Counted from the first letter of the stretch, positions 15,677-24,005 are shown. The stretch is 33,565 bases of DNA from Clostridium frigidicarnis (GCF_900111985.1 NZ_FOKI01000034.1:1-33565), one strand, 5' to 3'. The notes: generated by a model not told the origin, from the letters alone. Made by a program: numbers and translations.

Positions 15677-16639
15677 ATGGATATTAATACAAAAGTTCTT
15701 AAAAAAAACGCTTTCAGGGTTACAAAAGAAAGAGGAGTAACTGCTTCAAGAATAAGAATACCAGGTGGACATTTGGATGCTAAATATCTTGGATTACTTC
15801 AAGAGATTGCTGAGAAATTTGGTAATGGAACAGTTCATCTAACAACAAGGCAAGGATTCGAAATACCAGGGATTAATATGAGAAATATTGATAAAGTTAA
15901 TAAACTACTTCAGCCAATAATAGAAGGTTTGAAAATAAATCAAGAGATACCGGGAAAAGGATATACTGCAGCTGGAACAAGAAATATATGTGCATGTATT
16001 GGAAATAAAGTCTGTCCGTTTGCTAATTGTGATACTTCTGAGTTTGCTAAAAAAATTGAAAAAGCAATATTTCCTAATGATTTGCACTTTAAAGTGGCTT
16101 TAACAGGATGCCCCAATGATTGCTTAAAGGTGAGAATGCATGATTTTGGAATAATGGGGATGACAGAACCACGTTATGAAGAATATAGATGTATTTCTTG
16201 TGGAGCTTGTGTAAGTAATTGTAAAAAAAGAGCTACTGGTGCTTTGAAATTTGAGAATTTTAAGGTGGTTAGAGATGAAGAAAAGTGTATTGGGTGTGGA
16301 GAATGTGTTGGAAAATGCCCAACCAATGCGTGGACAAGAAGTGAAAAAAAATATTATAGATTTGTTATAATGGGGAGAAGTGGAAAGAAAAATCCTAGGT
16401 TAGCAGAAGATTTTATAATATGGGCTAATGAAGAAACAATATTAAAAGTAATACTAAATACTTATGATTATGTCAAAGAGTATATTGATATAAATGCTAT
16501 AGGCGGAAAAGAGCACATAGGATATATTGTTGATAGAACTGGATTTAAAGAGTTTAAAAAGTGGGCATTACAGGATATTACGTTAGATGAAAAATCTATA
16601 GTAAAAGATAATATATATTGGAGCGGAATACAATATTAA
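15677..16639 (+). CDS. asrC: Anaerobic sulfite reductase subunit C (siroheme)
   Basis: AsrC is the catalytic subunit that reduces sulfite to sulfide with six electrons. The 320-residue protein has the nitrite/sulfite reductase ferredoxin-like half (HLTTRQGFEIPG), the siroheme/4Fe-4S ligands in CACIGNKVCPFANC and TGCPNDCLKVRMHDFG, and two inserted ferredoxin motifs (CISCGACVSNC and CIGCGECVGKCP). This layout is specific to the Asr type and differs from assimilatory CysI. AAGGAG lies before the ATG, 14 bases after asrB. The operon ends at the terminator at 16638-16676. Confidence 0.95.
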   Translation: MDINTKVLKKNAFRVTKERGVTASRIRIPGGHLDAKYLGLLQEIAEKFGNGTVHLTTRQGFEIPGINMRNIDKVNKLLQPIIEGLKINQEIPGKGYTAAGTRNICACIGNKVCPFANCDTSEFAKKIEKAIFPNDLHFKVALTGCPNDCLKVRMHDFGIMGMTEPRYEEYRCISCGACVSNCKKRATGALKFENFKVVRDEEKCIGCGECVGKCPTNAWTRSEKKYYRFVIMGRSGKKNPRLAEDFIIWANEETILKVILNTYDYVKEYIDINAIGGKEHIGYIVDRTGFKEFKKWALQDITLDEKSIVKDNIYWSGIQY

Positions 16640-16676
16640 AATAAGCAGACAAGGCAAATTCTTGTCTGCTTATTTT
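16638..16676 (+). terminator. Terminator of the asr operon
   Basis: A perfect 16-bp stem (16638-16653 with 16661-16676) with a 7-base loop follows the asrC stop. Confidence 0.85.
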
Positions 16677-16706
16677 GAGTATAAAAGAATTAAAAACAGA
16701 AAAGGG

Positions 16707-16735
16707 TTGTTTAATTGGGTAAAGTAATTTATAAT
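16707..16735 (+). promoter_or_regulatory. Promoter of the FabK-like gene
   Basis: TTGTTT (16707-16712) and TATAAT (16730-16735) have 17-base spacing. The expected start of transcription is near 16742, just before two operator palindromes. Confidence 0.65.
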
Positions 16736-16752
16736 TTTATTTATAAAAATAC

Positions 16753-16789
16753 TTTGATTATCAAAATAAAAAATACTTTGATAATCAAA
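16753..16789 (+). promoter_or_regulatory. Tandem palindromic operators (TTTGATWATCAAA)
   Basis: TTTGATTATCAAA at 16753-16765 and TTTGATAATCAAA at 16777-16789 lie 24 bases apart, about two helical turns, in nearly identical surroundings. They resemble the sites of FabT-type MarR regulators of fatty-acid synthesis. A degenerate TTTTGAAAGAT follows at 16811. Their position just after the promoter suits a repressor. Confidence 0.65.
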
Positions 16790-16838
16790 ATAAATTTTGT
16801 TGTAAAAATATTTTGAAAGATATTAAGGAGAGATTTTT

Positions 16839-17915
16839 ATGGATATAAAACCATTAAACATAGGTGAATTAGTAGCAAGAATTCCTATAATTCAAGGAGG
16901 AATGGGAATCGGAATATCAGCTTCAAAACTTGCGGGTGCTGTGGCTAAAGAGGGTGGAATCGGAGTGATTTCTACTGCTCAGATTGGATTTAAAGAAGAA
17001 GATTTTGAAACTAACACAAGAGAGGCTAATTTGAGAGCTTTAAGAAATCATATAAAGAAAGCTAAAGAGATAGCGGTGGATGGAATAATAGGGGTAAATA
17101 TTATGGTTGCATTAAATAATTATGTAGACCATGTTAAAACAGCAATAGAAAGTGGAGTAGATTTAATTATTTCTGGTGCGGGAATGCCCACACTATTACC
17201 TAAGATAGTTAAAGAATATGAAGATTGTAAGGTTAAGCTTGCTCCAATAGTATCATCAGGAAAAGCAGCTAAAATTATAATGAAGGTGTGGGATAGACAT
17301 GATGGAATAACACCAGATCTTATAATTGTAGAGGGGCCTAAGGCCGGTGGCCATTTAGGATTTAAGAAAGAAGAAATAGAGGAATCAGAAGAAAATTTTG
17401 ATTCAATTGTTAAAGATGTAATAAAAGAAAAAGAGATATATGAGACAAAATATAATAAGAGAATACCAGTTATAGTTGCCGGAGGAGTATTTGATGGCAG
17501 CGATATTGTAAAATATTTAAATCTTGGAGCAGATGGAGTTCAGATGGGAACTAGATTTGTTGCAACCCATGAGTGTGATGCTTCATTAGAGTATAAAAAT
17601 GCATATATAAATTCTAAAAAAGAAGATATAGGGATTGTTAAGAGTCCAGTAGGCATGCCAGGAAGAGCTATTCTTAATGATTTTATGAAAAAAACTTTTG
17701 AAGAAAATATAAAAGTTTCAAGGTGTTATAATTGTTTGACTCCATGCAATCCTAAAGAAACTCCATACTGTATAAGCGATGCACTTATTAATGCAGCTAA
17801 TGGAAATTTAAATGAAGGATTAATATTCTGTGGTTCTAATGCCTATAGAGTAGATAAAATAGTAAGTGTTAAAGAACTTATTGATGAATTGCTTCAAGAA
17901 ATAAAAGAAAAATAA
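16839..17915 (+). CDS. FMN flavoprotein, FabK/nitronate monooxygenase family
   Basis: The 358-residue TIM-barrel protein belongs to the family that includes enoyl-ACP reductase II (FabK) and nitronate monooxygenase. It has PIIQGGMGIGISASKLA at the N-terminus, IISGAGMPT, GPKAGGHLG, and the phosphate-binding PVIVAGGVFDGSDIVKYL with GADGVQMGTRFVATHE. The C-terminal part holds a Cys cluster (CYNCLTPCNPKETPYC) that FabK lacks. FabK is about 310-320 residues, so this is a longer relative. The operators upstream suggest a fatty-acid link and favour a reductase role, but nitronate oxidation cannot be excluded. Single-gene unit with AAGGAG before the ATG. Confidence 0.75.
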   Translation: MDIKPLNIGELVARIPIIQGGMGIGISASKLAGAVAKEGGIGVISTAQIGFKEEDFETNTREANLRALRNHIKKAKEIAVDGIIGVNIMVALNNYVDHVKTAIESGVDLIISGAGMPTLLPKIVKEYEDCKVKLAPIVSSGKAAKIIMKVWDRHDGITPDLIIVEGPKAGGHLGFKKEEIEESEENFDSIVKDVIKEKEIYETKYNKRIPVIVAGGVFDGSDIVKYLNLGADGVQMGTRFVATHECDASLEYKNAYINSKKEDIGIVKSPVGMPGRAILNDFMKKTFEENIKVSRCYNCLTPCNPKETPYCISDALINAANGNLNEGLIFCGSNAYRVDKIVSVKELIDELLQEIKEK

Positions 17916-17946
17916 CAGCATAAATGATTATTAATAACTAAATATA

Positions 17947-18014
17947 AGGCACATGAAAGAAAATAATAAGTCAAATAGACTAGTATACTGACTTGTTATT
18001 TTTTTCATGTGCCT
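17947..18014. repeat. Long hairpin with about 26-bp stem
   Basis: Arms at 17947-17973 and 17989-18014 pair over about 26 bp with one bulge and a few mismatches around a 15-base loop. It may terminate the FabK-like gene or be a dispersed repeat. Confidence 0.7.
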
Positions 18015-18059
18015 AAAGGAATGTCTCAAAAAAGTTTATTCATTTTGAGACATTCCTTT
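18015..18059. repeat. Second long hairpin, 17-bp perfect stem
   Basis: It starts directly after the previous hairpin. Arms 18015-18031 and 18043-18059 are exact reverse complements with an 11-base loop and a short T tail. Between 18060 and the sdaAB start no gene is supported; −10-like TATAAT boxes occur at 18234-18239 and 18385-18390 without good −35 boxes. Confidence 0.75.
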
Positions 18060-18419
18060 TATATTGATAAGAAATTATTATACATTCTCAATTGATTACA
18101 TGAAAATAATTTTATATGAATAAAGATCATATTGTTGAAAAAGCATATTTTGGAGGAGATTTTGTATATTTTAAATATTATATGATAAAATATTGCATAA
18201 GTAAGCGTATACAAGTGACAATAAATCAATGGGTATAATATGTTTTTTTAATTAATTTATAAATAATTTCTATTTACAAATGATAATGTATAAATTAAAA
18301 TTGATATGAGTAAAAATTAGTAGTAAATTTATCAAGTAGAGTATAAAATAAGTTTAGATAATGAATTAAGAAATTTTTGTTTAATATAATAAAAAAACTT
18401 AAGAGAAGGGGTTTTTATA

Positions 18420-19100
18420 ATGAAAAGATATGGTGTGTTTGACGTTCTTGGACCCATTATGATAGGACCATCTAGTTCGCATACTGCAGGAGCAGCTAGA
18501 TTATCAAAAATTGCAGGTACTATTGCAGGAGAAGAAATAAATGATGTTAAATTTTTACTTCATGGATCTTTTGCAAAAACATATAAAGGTCATGGAACTG
18601 ATAGAGCTTTAGTAGCTGGTATACTAGGAATGGATCCTTGGGATGAAAGACTTAAAGATTCATTAAAAATAGCAGAAGAAAAAGGTGTAAGAGTAAGTTT
18701 TGAAGAAGCAGATTTAGGAGAGGTTCACCCTAACACTGTGAAATTTTTAATTAAAAAGGAAAATGGACAAGAAGTGGAAGTTATGGGTTCTTCTATAGGT
18801 GGAGGAAGTATTATAATAACAGAAGTGGATGGTCAAAAATTAGAGTTTACTGGAGAGTACCCAACTCTTATAATAGAGCACGTAGATACTCCAGGAGTTG
18901 TATCAAAAGTTACATCTATACTTTATGATAATCATATAAATATAGCGTTTATGAAAGTATTTAGAAGTAGTAAGGGAAGAAGCGCTACTATGATATTTGA
19001 AACTGACAATAATGTTTCAGAGGAAATTGAAAATAAAATTAAATCTGTAGAGGAAATAAAAAGCATAAAAACAATAAATCCAGTTAAGGAGGGAGAATAA
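18420..19100 (+). CDS. sdaAB: L-serine dehydratase, beta subunit
   Basis: With the alpha subunit this forms the iron-sulfur L-serine dehydratase that converts serine to pyruvate and ammonia in the cytoplasm. The 226-residue protein has the conserved N-terminal DVLGPIMIGPSSSHTAGAA and GHGTDRALVAGILG, followed by a C-terminal ACT domain (about 148-220, with LIIEHVDTPGVVSKV), which is a regulatory ligand-binding fold. It precedes the alpha gene by two bases. GAGAAGGGG is the ribosome site. Clostridia use this enzyme for serine fermentation. Confidence 0.95.
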   Translation: MKRYGVFDVLGPIMIGPSSSHTAGAARLSKIAGTIAGEEINDVKFLLHGSFAKTYKGHGTDRALVAGILGMDPWDERLKDSLKIAEEKGVRVSFEEADLGEVHPNTVKFLIKKENGQEVEVMGSSIGGGSIIITEVDGQKLEFTGEYPTLIIEHVDTPGVVSKVTSILYDNHINIAFMKVFRSSKGRSATMIFETDNNVSEEIENKIKSVEEIKSIKTINPVKEGE

Positions 19101-19102
19101 AC

Positions 19103-19978
19103 ATGTATATATCAAGCGGAAAAGAATTAATAGAAATATGTACTAAAGAACATATCTCTCTTTCTGAATTTGCTATAAGAAATGAAATGGAAGAAAGTGG
19201 ACTTTCAAGAGAAGAAGTAATGGAGAAAATGAGCAAAAACCTTAAGACAATGAAGGATGCTGCTACTAAAGCTTTAAATGAAAAAGTTATTTCTGTTAGT
19301 GGACTTATAGGTGGGGATGCTTATAGAATTAATGATTATGTTAACAAAGGAAATACATTAACTGGAGATTTTATGGTTAAAGCTATGGCTAGAGCTATAT
19401 CTTGTTCTGAAGTTAATGCATCTATGGGAAGAATAGTTGCATGCCCAACAGCTGGATCCTGTGGAATTCTTCCGGCAGTTGTAATAACAGCTGGAGAAAA
19501 ATTAAATAAAAGTGATGATGAGCTTATAAAAGCATTATTTACATCATCTATAGTTGGTGTTGTTATAGCTCAAAATGCTTCTATATCTGGAGCAGAAGGT
19601 GGCTGTCAGGCAGAATGTGGTTCAGCAGCGGCAATGGGATCTGCTGCAGTTGTAGAAATGATGGGTGGAACTCCAGAAATGTGTTTAAATGCAGCGGCAA
19701 TAGTTATAAAAAATATATTAGGACTTGTATGTGATCCAATAGCAGGATTAGTTGAAGTTCCTTGCGCGAAGAGAAATGCTTCAGGAGCCGTAAGTGCATT
19801 AACAACAGCGGATTTGGTTATGGCAGGAGTAGTAAGTAAAATACCATTTGATGATACTGTAATTGCTATGAATAAAGTTGGTAAAAGTTTACCGGCTAGT
19901 TTAAGAGAAACAGCTATGGGTGGCCTTGCAGTGACTCCAACTGGTTTAGAATTAAAAAAACAAATATTAGGGGAATAA
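19103..19978 (+). CDS. sdaAA: L-serine dehydratase, alpha subunit
   Basis: The 291-residue catalytic subunit has CPTAGSCGILPAVV, EGGCQAECGSAAAMG and GLVCDPIAGLVEVPCAKRN; these Cys residues are the ligands for the 4Fe-4S cluster that activates serine. AAGGAGGGAG precedes the ATG two codons after the beta-subunit stop, so the pair is co-expressed in equal amounts. The operon ends with a strong terminator at 20003-20046. Confidence 0.95.
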   Translation: MYISSGKELIEICTKEHISLSEFAIRNEMEESGLSREEVMEKMSKNLKTMKDAATKALNEKVISVSGLIGGDAYRINDYVNKGNTLTGDFMVKAMARAISCSEVNASMGRIVACPTAGSCGILPAVVITAGEKLNKSDDELIKALFTSSIVGVVIAQNASISGAEGGCQAECGSAAAMGSAAVVEMMGGTPEMCLNAAAIVIKNILGLVCDPIAGLVEVPCAKRNASGAVSALTTADLVMAGVVSKIPFDDTVIAMNKVGKSLPASLRETAMGGLAVTPTGLELKKQILGE

Positions 19979-20002
19979 AAATATTTGTAAATTTCAATAT
20001 GT

Positions 20003-20046
20003 AACTTGAATTTAGTATTAGTTTAATGCTAAATTCAAGTTTTTTT
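20003..20046 (+). terminator. Terminator of sdaAB-sdaAA
   Basis: A 17-bp stem (20003-20019 with 20025-20041, one G-T pair) is followed by a T run to 20046. The following 238 bases to rubrerythrin contain no recognisable gene or clear promoter. Confidence 0.9.
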
Positions 20047-20284
20047 ACGTATTACAATAATCTGTGAAGTCAGTTAATTTGTGCTGATTAAAACTCACTT
20101 TACATAAATTTTTTGCAAAAGTCAAGATTAATTTTCAACTTCATATTGAAATTATATACTTCTATTTTGGGTTTTAGATGAATTTCATTGTTTTCAATTC
20201 ATACAATATATAGATGTAATGGTAACAATTTTAAATTTATAGAATAACTTGGTAATGTAATAGTATTTCATAAGGAGTTAAACT

Positions 20285-20827
20285 ATGAAGAATATACAGG
20301 GCTCTCAGACAGAGAGAAATTTATTGAAAACTTTTGCTGGAGAATCAAGAGCTAGAAATAAATATGATTTATATGCTGAAAGAGCTAGAAAAGAAGGATA
20401 CGAGTGGATTGCAGATATATTTAATTGTACTGCTAAAAATGAATACGCTCATGCTAGAGAAAGCTATAGCAGGTATTTAGGAAAAGTAAAAACCACAGAA
20501 TTAAATTTATTAGATGCTGCTAAAGGTGAATCAGAAGAAAGCCTAAAAATTTACAAAGAATTTGAAAATACAGCTAGAAGTGAAGGATTTGATGATATAG
20601 CTGACTTTTTTAAAGAACTTTCAGAAGTAGAAGCACATCATGAAATAAGATTTTTAGCTTTATATGAAAAGCTTAAAAATGGAACTATATTTAAAAGTGA
20701 TGAGGTTATCAATTGGCAATGTATAAATTGTGGTTATATACATGAGGGTAAGGAAGCTCCAATGGTTTGTCCGTTATGCAAATTTCCAAGGGCATATTTT
20801 AAACCTGCCTGTGAAAATTATAAATAA
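20285..20827 (+). CDS. rbr: Rubrerythrin
   Basis: Rubrerythrin reduces hydrogen peroxide to water in anaerobes, protecting the cytoplasm. The 180-residue protein has a four-helix di-iron domain with the ligands in FAGESRARNKYDLYAERA, AKNEYAHARESY and LSEVEAHHEIRF, and a C-terminal rubredoxin-type FeCys4 site (WQCINCGYIHEG and CPLCKFPRAYF). The domain order is the classical one, not the reversed type. AAGGAG precedes the ATG. A small unknown gene follows after 14 bases. Confidence 0.95.
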   Translation: MKNIQGSQTERNLLKTFAGESRARNKYDLYAERARKEGYEWIADIFNCTAKNEYAHARESYSRYLGKVKTTELNLLDAAKGESEESLKIYKEFENTARSEGFDDIADFFKELSEVEAHHEIRFLALYEKLKNGTIFKSDEVINWQCINCGYIHEGKEAPMVCPLCKFPRAYFKPACENYK

Positions 20828-20841
20828 AGGGAGGAAATAAT

Positions 20842-21024
20842 ATGGTAGTAGTATATCCTAAGTATTTTATTATGCCTATAATAATAGATAATGATCTTAA
20901 TTTTACTAAAAGTAATCAAGAGTTTAGAAATAATGAAAAAATTTTAGATGAGCAAGTTATAAATGGAAATAATGATGAATTTTTTGAATTTGATAATGAG
21001 TTTGTAAAATCTCAAATAGAATAA
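20842..21024 (+). CDS. Small hypothetical protein downstream of rubrerythrin
   Basis: A 60-residue frame with a good ribosome site (GGGAGG about eight bases before the ATG) starts 14 bases after rubrerythrin. The protein begins hydrophobic (VVVYPKYFIMPIIID) and then becomes strongly acidic and Asn-rich. No family is recognised. Spacing and ribosome site support translation, but no homology evidence is available. Confidence 0.45.
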   Translation: MVVVYPKYFIMPIIIDNDLNFTKSNQEFRNNEKILDEQVINGNNDEFFEFDNEFVKSQIE

Positions 21025-21113
21025 ATAAGTTTAATTTGTAATATTTGTGATACTCCATAAATATATTTTTAATATAGTTACTTTTAAAGTATATTTGATA
21101 GGTGGAAGATAAA

Positions 21114-21443
21114 ATGAGTTATAGAGAATTAATGGAGTATCAACATAAACAAACAGTTAATCTGCAAGAAATGCTTACAAGACTTGTTAACTCATATAGA
21201 CTTTTGGTTGGCGCTGCTAATGAATTAAATAGCATAGCTTTATCAGATAGAAGACAGGTTAAAGATGCGTTAAAAAGAGCACAAGAAGTTGGAGCATTAA
21301 TAGATGATGTAAATGATGCATTAAAAAGGTCTCAGTGCAGGTATTTAGATTATTGTGTAATGTATTCTCAAGAGGTAAAAAATTATATTAATCCTCAGAA
21401 TATTTGTGAAGAGATAAAATGTGCATTATGTACAGATATATAG
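21114..21443 (+). CDS. Hypothetical helical protein with C-terminal Cys residues
   Basis: The 109-residue protein is largely alpha-helical and charged (QEVGALIDDVNDALKRSQ) with several Cys residues toward the end (CRYLDYC and EEIKCALC). I do not recognise the family. AGGTGG lies nine bases before ATG 21114; an in-frame GTG at 21102 is part of that ribosome site. A clear terminator follows, so it is probably a real single-gene unit. The Cys pattern could bind a metal, but nothing proves it. Confidence 0.6.
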   Translation: MSYRELMEYQHKQTVNLQEMLTRLVNSYRLLVGAANELNSIALSDRRQVKDALKRAQEVGALIDDVNDALKRSQCRYLDYCVMYSQEVKNYINPQNICEEIKCALCTDI

Positions 21444-21445
21444 AA

Positions 21446-21480
21446 AAAAGTCTCTGATTTTCATCAGAGACTTTTATTTT
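21446..21480. terminator. Bidirectional terminator
   Basis: A perfect 13-bp stem (21446-21458 with 21463-21475) with loop TTTC has U-rich tails on both strands. It serves the small helical protein gene and the convergent pssA. Confidence 0.9.
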
Positions 21481-21484
21481 TAAA

Positions 21485-22009
21485 TTAAACTTTTTTCAAT
21501 TTAACTTTGCTTACCATTAGGTAAGATAATGCCACTAAGAAAATAATAGGCAATATTGGATTAATTGAAACATGTTTTAATAGTGTTAGCTGTATTAATG
21601 AAAATAAAGCCATTATAAGTCCTGCTATTGTTATAGGAATACCTGAAAATGTTCCATCAAAACTAGTTATATTATATCTAGCTAATCTATAAGCTCCACA
21701 TATAGGGAAAATTAGAACTAATACATATCCTAAAAATCCAAAACTCATAAAACTATATAATTTATAAATTAGTATTGAAGGAGCAACTCCAAATGAAACT
21801 AAGTCAGCTAATGAGTCCAATTCCTTACCTATTTCACTATCAACTTTTAAGAAACGAGCAACTCTACCATCGTATCTATCGGCTAAAGCAGCCGCTATTA
21901 CAAAGATAGAAGCTAAAATGTAGCTTTCATGAAAAGTTGCAAGAATTGATAAAATACCAAAAGCTAAATTGCTAAGCGTAAAGGCATTTGGTATTGCACT
22001 TTTATTCAT
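21485..22009 (-). CDS. pssA: CDP-diacylglycerol-serine O-phosphatidyltransferase
   Basis: The enzyme makes phosphatidylserine from CDP-diacylglycerol and serine in the membrane. The 174-residue protein has the full CDP-alcohol phosphotransferase motif, DRYDGRVAR then G-x3-D-x3-D in GKELDSLAD, near residues 44-69, and about five hydrophobic helices. NKSAIPNAFTLSNL at the N-terminus and GAYRLARYN after the motif favour the PssA subgroup over PgsA. GGGAGTGA precedes ATG 22009. It is divergent from a lipid kinase gene with a 300-base gap. Confidence 0.9.
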   Translation of the reverse strand: MNKSAIPNAFTLSNLAFGILSILATFHESYILASIFVIAAALADRYDGRVARFLKVDSEIGKELDSLADLVSFGVAPSILIYKLYSFMSFGFLGYVLVLIFPICGAYRLARYNITSFDGTFSGIPITIAGLIMALFSLIQLTLLKHVSINPILPIIFLVALSYLMVSKVKLKKV

Positions 22010-22210
22010 AGATATATCACTCCCATTTTGTTTAGTGCTTGATTAATTATAACATATTTTACTTTTTTATAATAGTATAAGTAATCTTTTAAAAATTTTT
22101 TAATTTTAAAGTATACCCCAATTTAAATTATAATACAATTATATCAGTAAGTAATATAATTATATTATGTATAGGTAATACTAACAAGAGGTTTTAATAA
22201 TAATTAAGAA

Positions 22211-22236
22211 TTATATAAGGTAAGAGTCTTATATAA
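22211..22236. promoter_or_regulatory. Inverted repeat in the pssA-lipid kinase gap
   Basis: Arms TTATATAAG (22211-22219) and CTTATATAA (22228-22236) are exact reverse complements, and TAAGAGTCTTA between them is itself palindromic. A regulator site for the divergent pair is possible; A/T-rich sequence weakens the case. Confidence 0.3.
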
Positions 22237-22264
22237 GTATACATTAATTGAAAATTATATAAAC

Positions 22265-22293
22265 TCGACATAGATAGCTAAAAATGGTATAAT
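22265..22293 (+). promoter_or_regulatory. Promoter of the lipid kinase gene
   Basis: TCGACA (22265-22270) and TATAAT (22288-22293) are 17 bases apart, with TGG before the −10 giving an extended −10. It lies 36 bases before the start codon. Confidence 0.75.
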
Positions 22294-22328
22294 TTTGCTA
22301 GGTTTTTATTGAGTTGGGAGGAAATGAA

Positions 22329-23207
22329 ATGAAGAAAGTTAAGTTTATATATAATCCTTTTTCGGGAGAAAATGCTATTCTAAATGATATAGATACTGTA
22401 ATAAAGATGCATCAGCTAAAAGGGTATATAGTTGTACCTCACAGGATAAGTTTTGATATTGAACTTGGAAGGGCTTTTGATGATATAGATGAGTATTATG
22501 AATATATCATAGTTGCGGGAGGAGATGGAACAGTAGATACTGTTGTAAATTTAATGAAAGAATTAAATATAGACTTGCCTATTGCTATTTTACCAGTTGG
22601 AACTGCAAATGATTTTGCAAAGTTCATAGGAATATCTCCTAATGTTGAGAAAGCATGTCATCAAATCTTAAATTCTAATCCTGTTCCAATTGACATAGGA
22701 AGAATAAATGATAAATATTTTATAAATGTTGCAAGTACAGGATTATTCACTGATGTTTCTCAAAAAACTGATGTGAATTTAAAAAATACAATAGGAAAAT
22801 TAGCATATTATATAAAGGGTTTAGAACAACTTCCTAATTTTAGGAAGCTTAGAATAAAAGTTGAAAGTAATCATTTTACTTTTGATGACGATATGTATTT
22901 AACTTTAGTTTTTAATGGGCAAACAGCAGGAAATTTTAAGTTAGCATATAATGCTCATGTAGAAGATGGTGCTTTAGATGTTATAATAATCAAGGCATGT
23001 GCTATAAGAGAACTAATACCTTTATTTATAAGGATATTGAAAGGAGAACATTTAGAGGATCCTAATGTAGTATATTTTAAAACTGACAAACTTGTTATAC
23101 AAAGTAATGAGAGTATAGTTACAGATATAGATGGAGAAAAGGGTCCAGATTTCCCACTTAATATAGAATGTATTAAGGGCGGAATAAAAGTTTTAGGAAT
23201 AAAATAG
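22329..23207 (+). CDS. Diacylglycerol kinase-family lipid kinase
   Basis: The 292-residue protein has the DAG kinase catalytic domain: FIYNPFSGE at the start, the nucleotide-binding VAGGDGTVDTVVNLM and LPVGTANDFAKFIG, and IDIGRINDKYFINVAS. It phosphorylates diacylglycerol or a related lipid at the inner membrane face; DgkB and YegS relatives cannot be separated by eye. GGGAGG stands seven bases before ATG 22329; a frame from TTG 22314 would overlap it. Divergent from pssA and followed after 49 bases by a membrane protein, possibly in one transcript. Confidence 0.85.
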   Translation: MKKVKFIYNPFSGENAILNDIDTVIKMHQLKGYIVVPHRISFDIELGRAFDDIDEYYEYIIVAGGDGTVDTVVNLMKELNIDLPIAILPVGTANDFAKFIGISPNVEKACHQILNSNPVPIDIGRINDKYFINVASTGLFTDVSQKTDVNLKNTIGKLAYYIKGLEQLPNFRKLRIKVESNHFTFDDDMYLTLVFNGQTAGNFKLAYNAHVEDGALDVIIIKACAIRELIPLFIRILKGEHLEDPNVVYFKTDKLVIQSNESIVTDIDGEKGPDFPLNIECIKGGIKVLGIK

Positions 23208-23256
23208 ATTGTGCATTAATAATATTTAAGTAACAATAGTTTAGAGGATGGTTTTT

Positions 23257-23907
23257 ATGAATTGGATTTTCCTTTATCTAATTTTATTGTTACTTATTAT
23301 TTTTATATTAGGAAACATACTTTTTTCAATTTACAAAAATGCGCCTGCAAAATTAAAGTTTATTACATCAATACTATTAGTAATGTTAATTTTAAGATAC
23401 GTAAGTTTAATCTTAATGTTTATACTACAAAATGTACAAAATATTTATACACTTAGACTTGCTGTATCTTTAAATTTGATTTCTATACCATGTGTATTGT
23501 TATTAAGTTATTATATTTTCTTAAGGAGAGATGGACTGAAAATAAATTTTATGTTTAGCATATTGGTGAGCTTAAGTTTATTATATTTTGTAGTGATGAA
23601 ATTTGTACCAATATCTTTTAAAATTCATAAGGTCTATGGATACTTGATGAATTATTCTTTAAATGGTTGGATTGAAATAACATATATATTGATTTTAAGC
23701 TTAATACTTATGTTTTGCATTGTCAGTTATGGATCTAAGGGGTCTATTAGTAGTGGAATAATTATGGTAATGGTTTCTGTTATGCTATTAATAGGAGAAT
23801 CTACATTAATACTTTTAGGATTTAATGTAGATCATAATACTCTCATAGGAGAATTTATGTCATTACTTGTATTAAATTATGCTTTAGGCACATTGAAAAA
23901 AGTATAA
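23257..23907 (+). CDS. Multi-pass membrane protein of unknown function
   Basis: The 216-residue protein has about seven hydrophobic helices with little polar sequence between them. No motif is recognised; the pattern resembles N-terminal seven-helix sensor modules but there is no output domain. Start is ATG 23257 after GAGGATGG; the ATG at 23248 abuts the GAGG. It probably shares a transcript with the lipid kinase and ends in a strong terminator. Confidence 0.6.
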   Translation: MNWIFLYLILLLLIIFILGNILFSIYKNAPAKLKFITSILLVMLILRYVSLILMFILQNVQNIYTLRLAVSLNLISIPCVLLLSYYIFLRRDGLKINFMFSILVSLSLLYFVVMKFVPISFKIHKVYGYLMNYSLNGWIEITYILILSLILMFCIVSYGSKGSISSGIIMVMVSVMLLIGESTLILLGFNVDHNTLIGEFMSLLVLNYALGTLKKV

Positions 23908-23934
23908 GCTGGATTTCAATCCAGCTTATTTTTT
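23904..23934 (+). terminator. Intrinsic terminator overlapping the stop codon
   Basis: An 11-bp perfect stem (23904-23914 with 23919-23929) with loop TTCA is followed by six T. Confidence 0.9.
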
Positions 23935-24005
23935 GTATAGGAGTATAAAATTTTAAAATCATAAAATGATAATAAAACCTAGAGTTAAAGGGATTTTGAA
24001 TTGCA

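Noticed and set aside
16753-16789. CRISPR-like repeat
   Set aside because: Only two copies 24 bases apart with no spacer of normal size; palindromic operators explain it better.
18160-18185. GGAGGAG followed by a very short TTG frame upstream of sdaAB
   Set aside because: Only eight codons, no attenuator-like codon run and no terminator.
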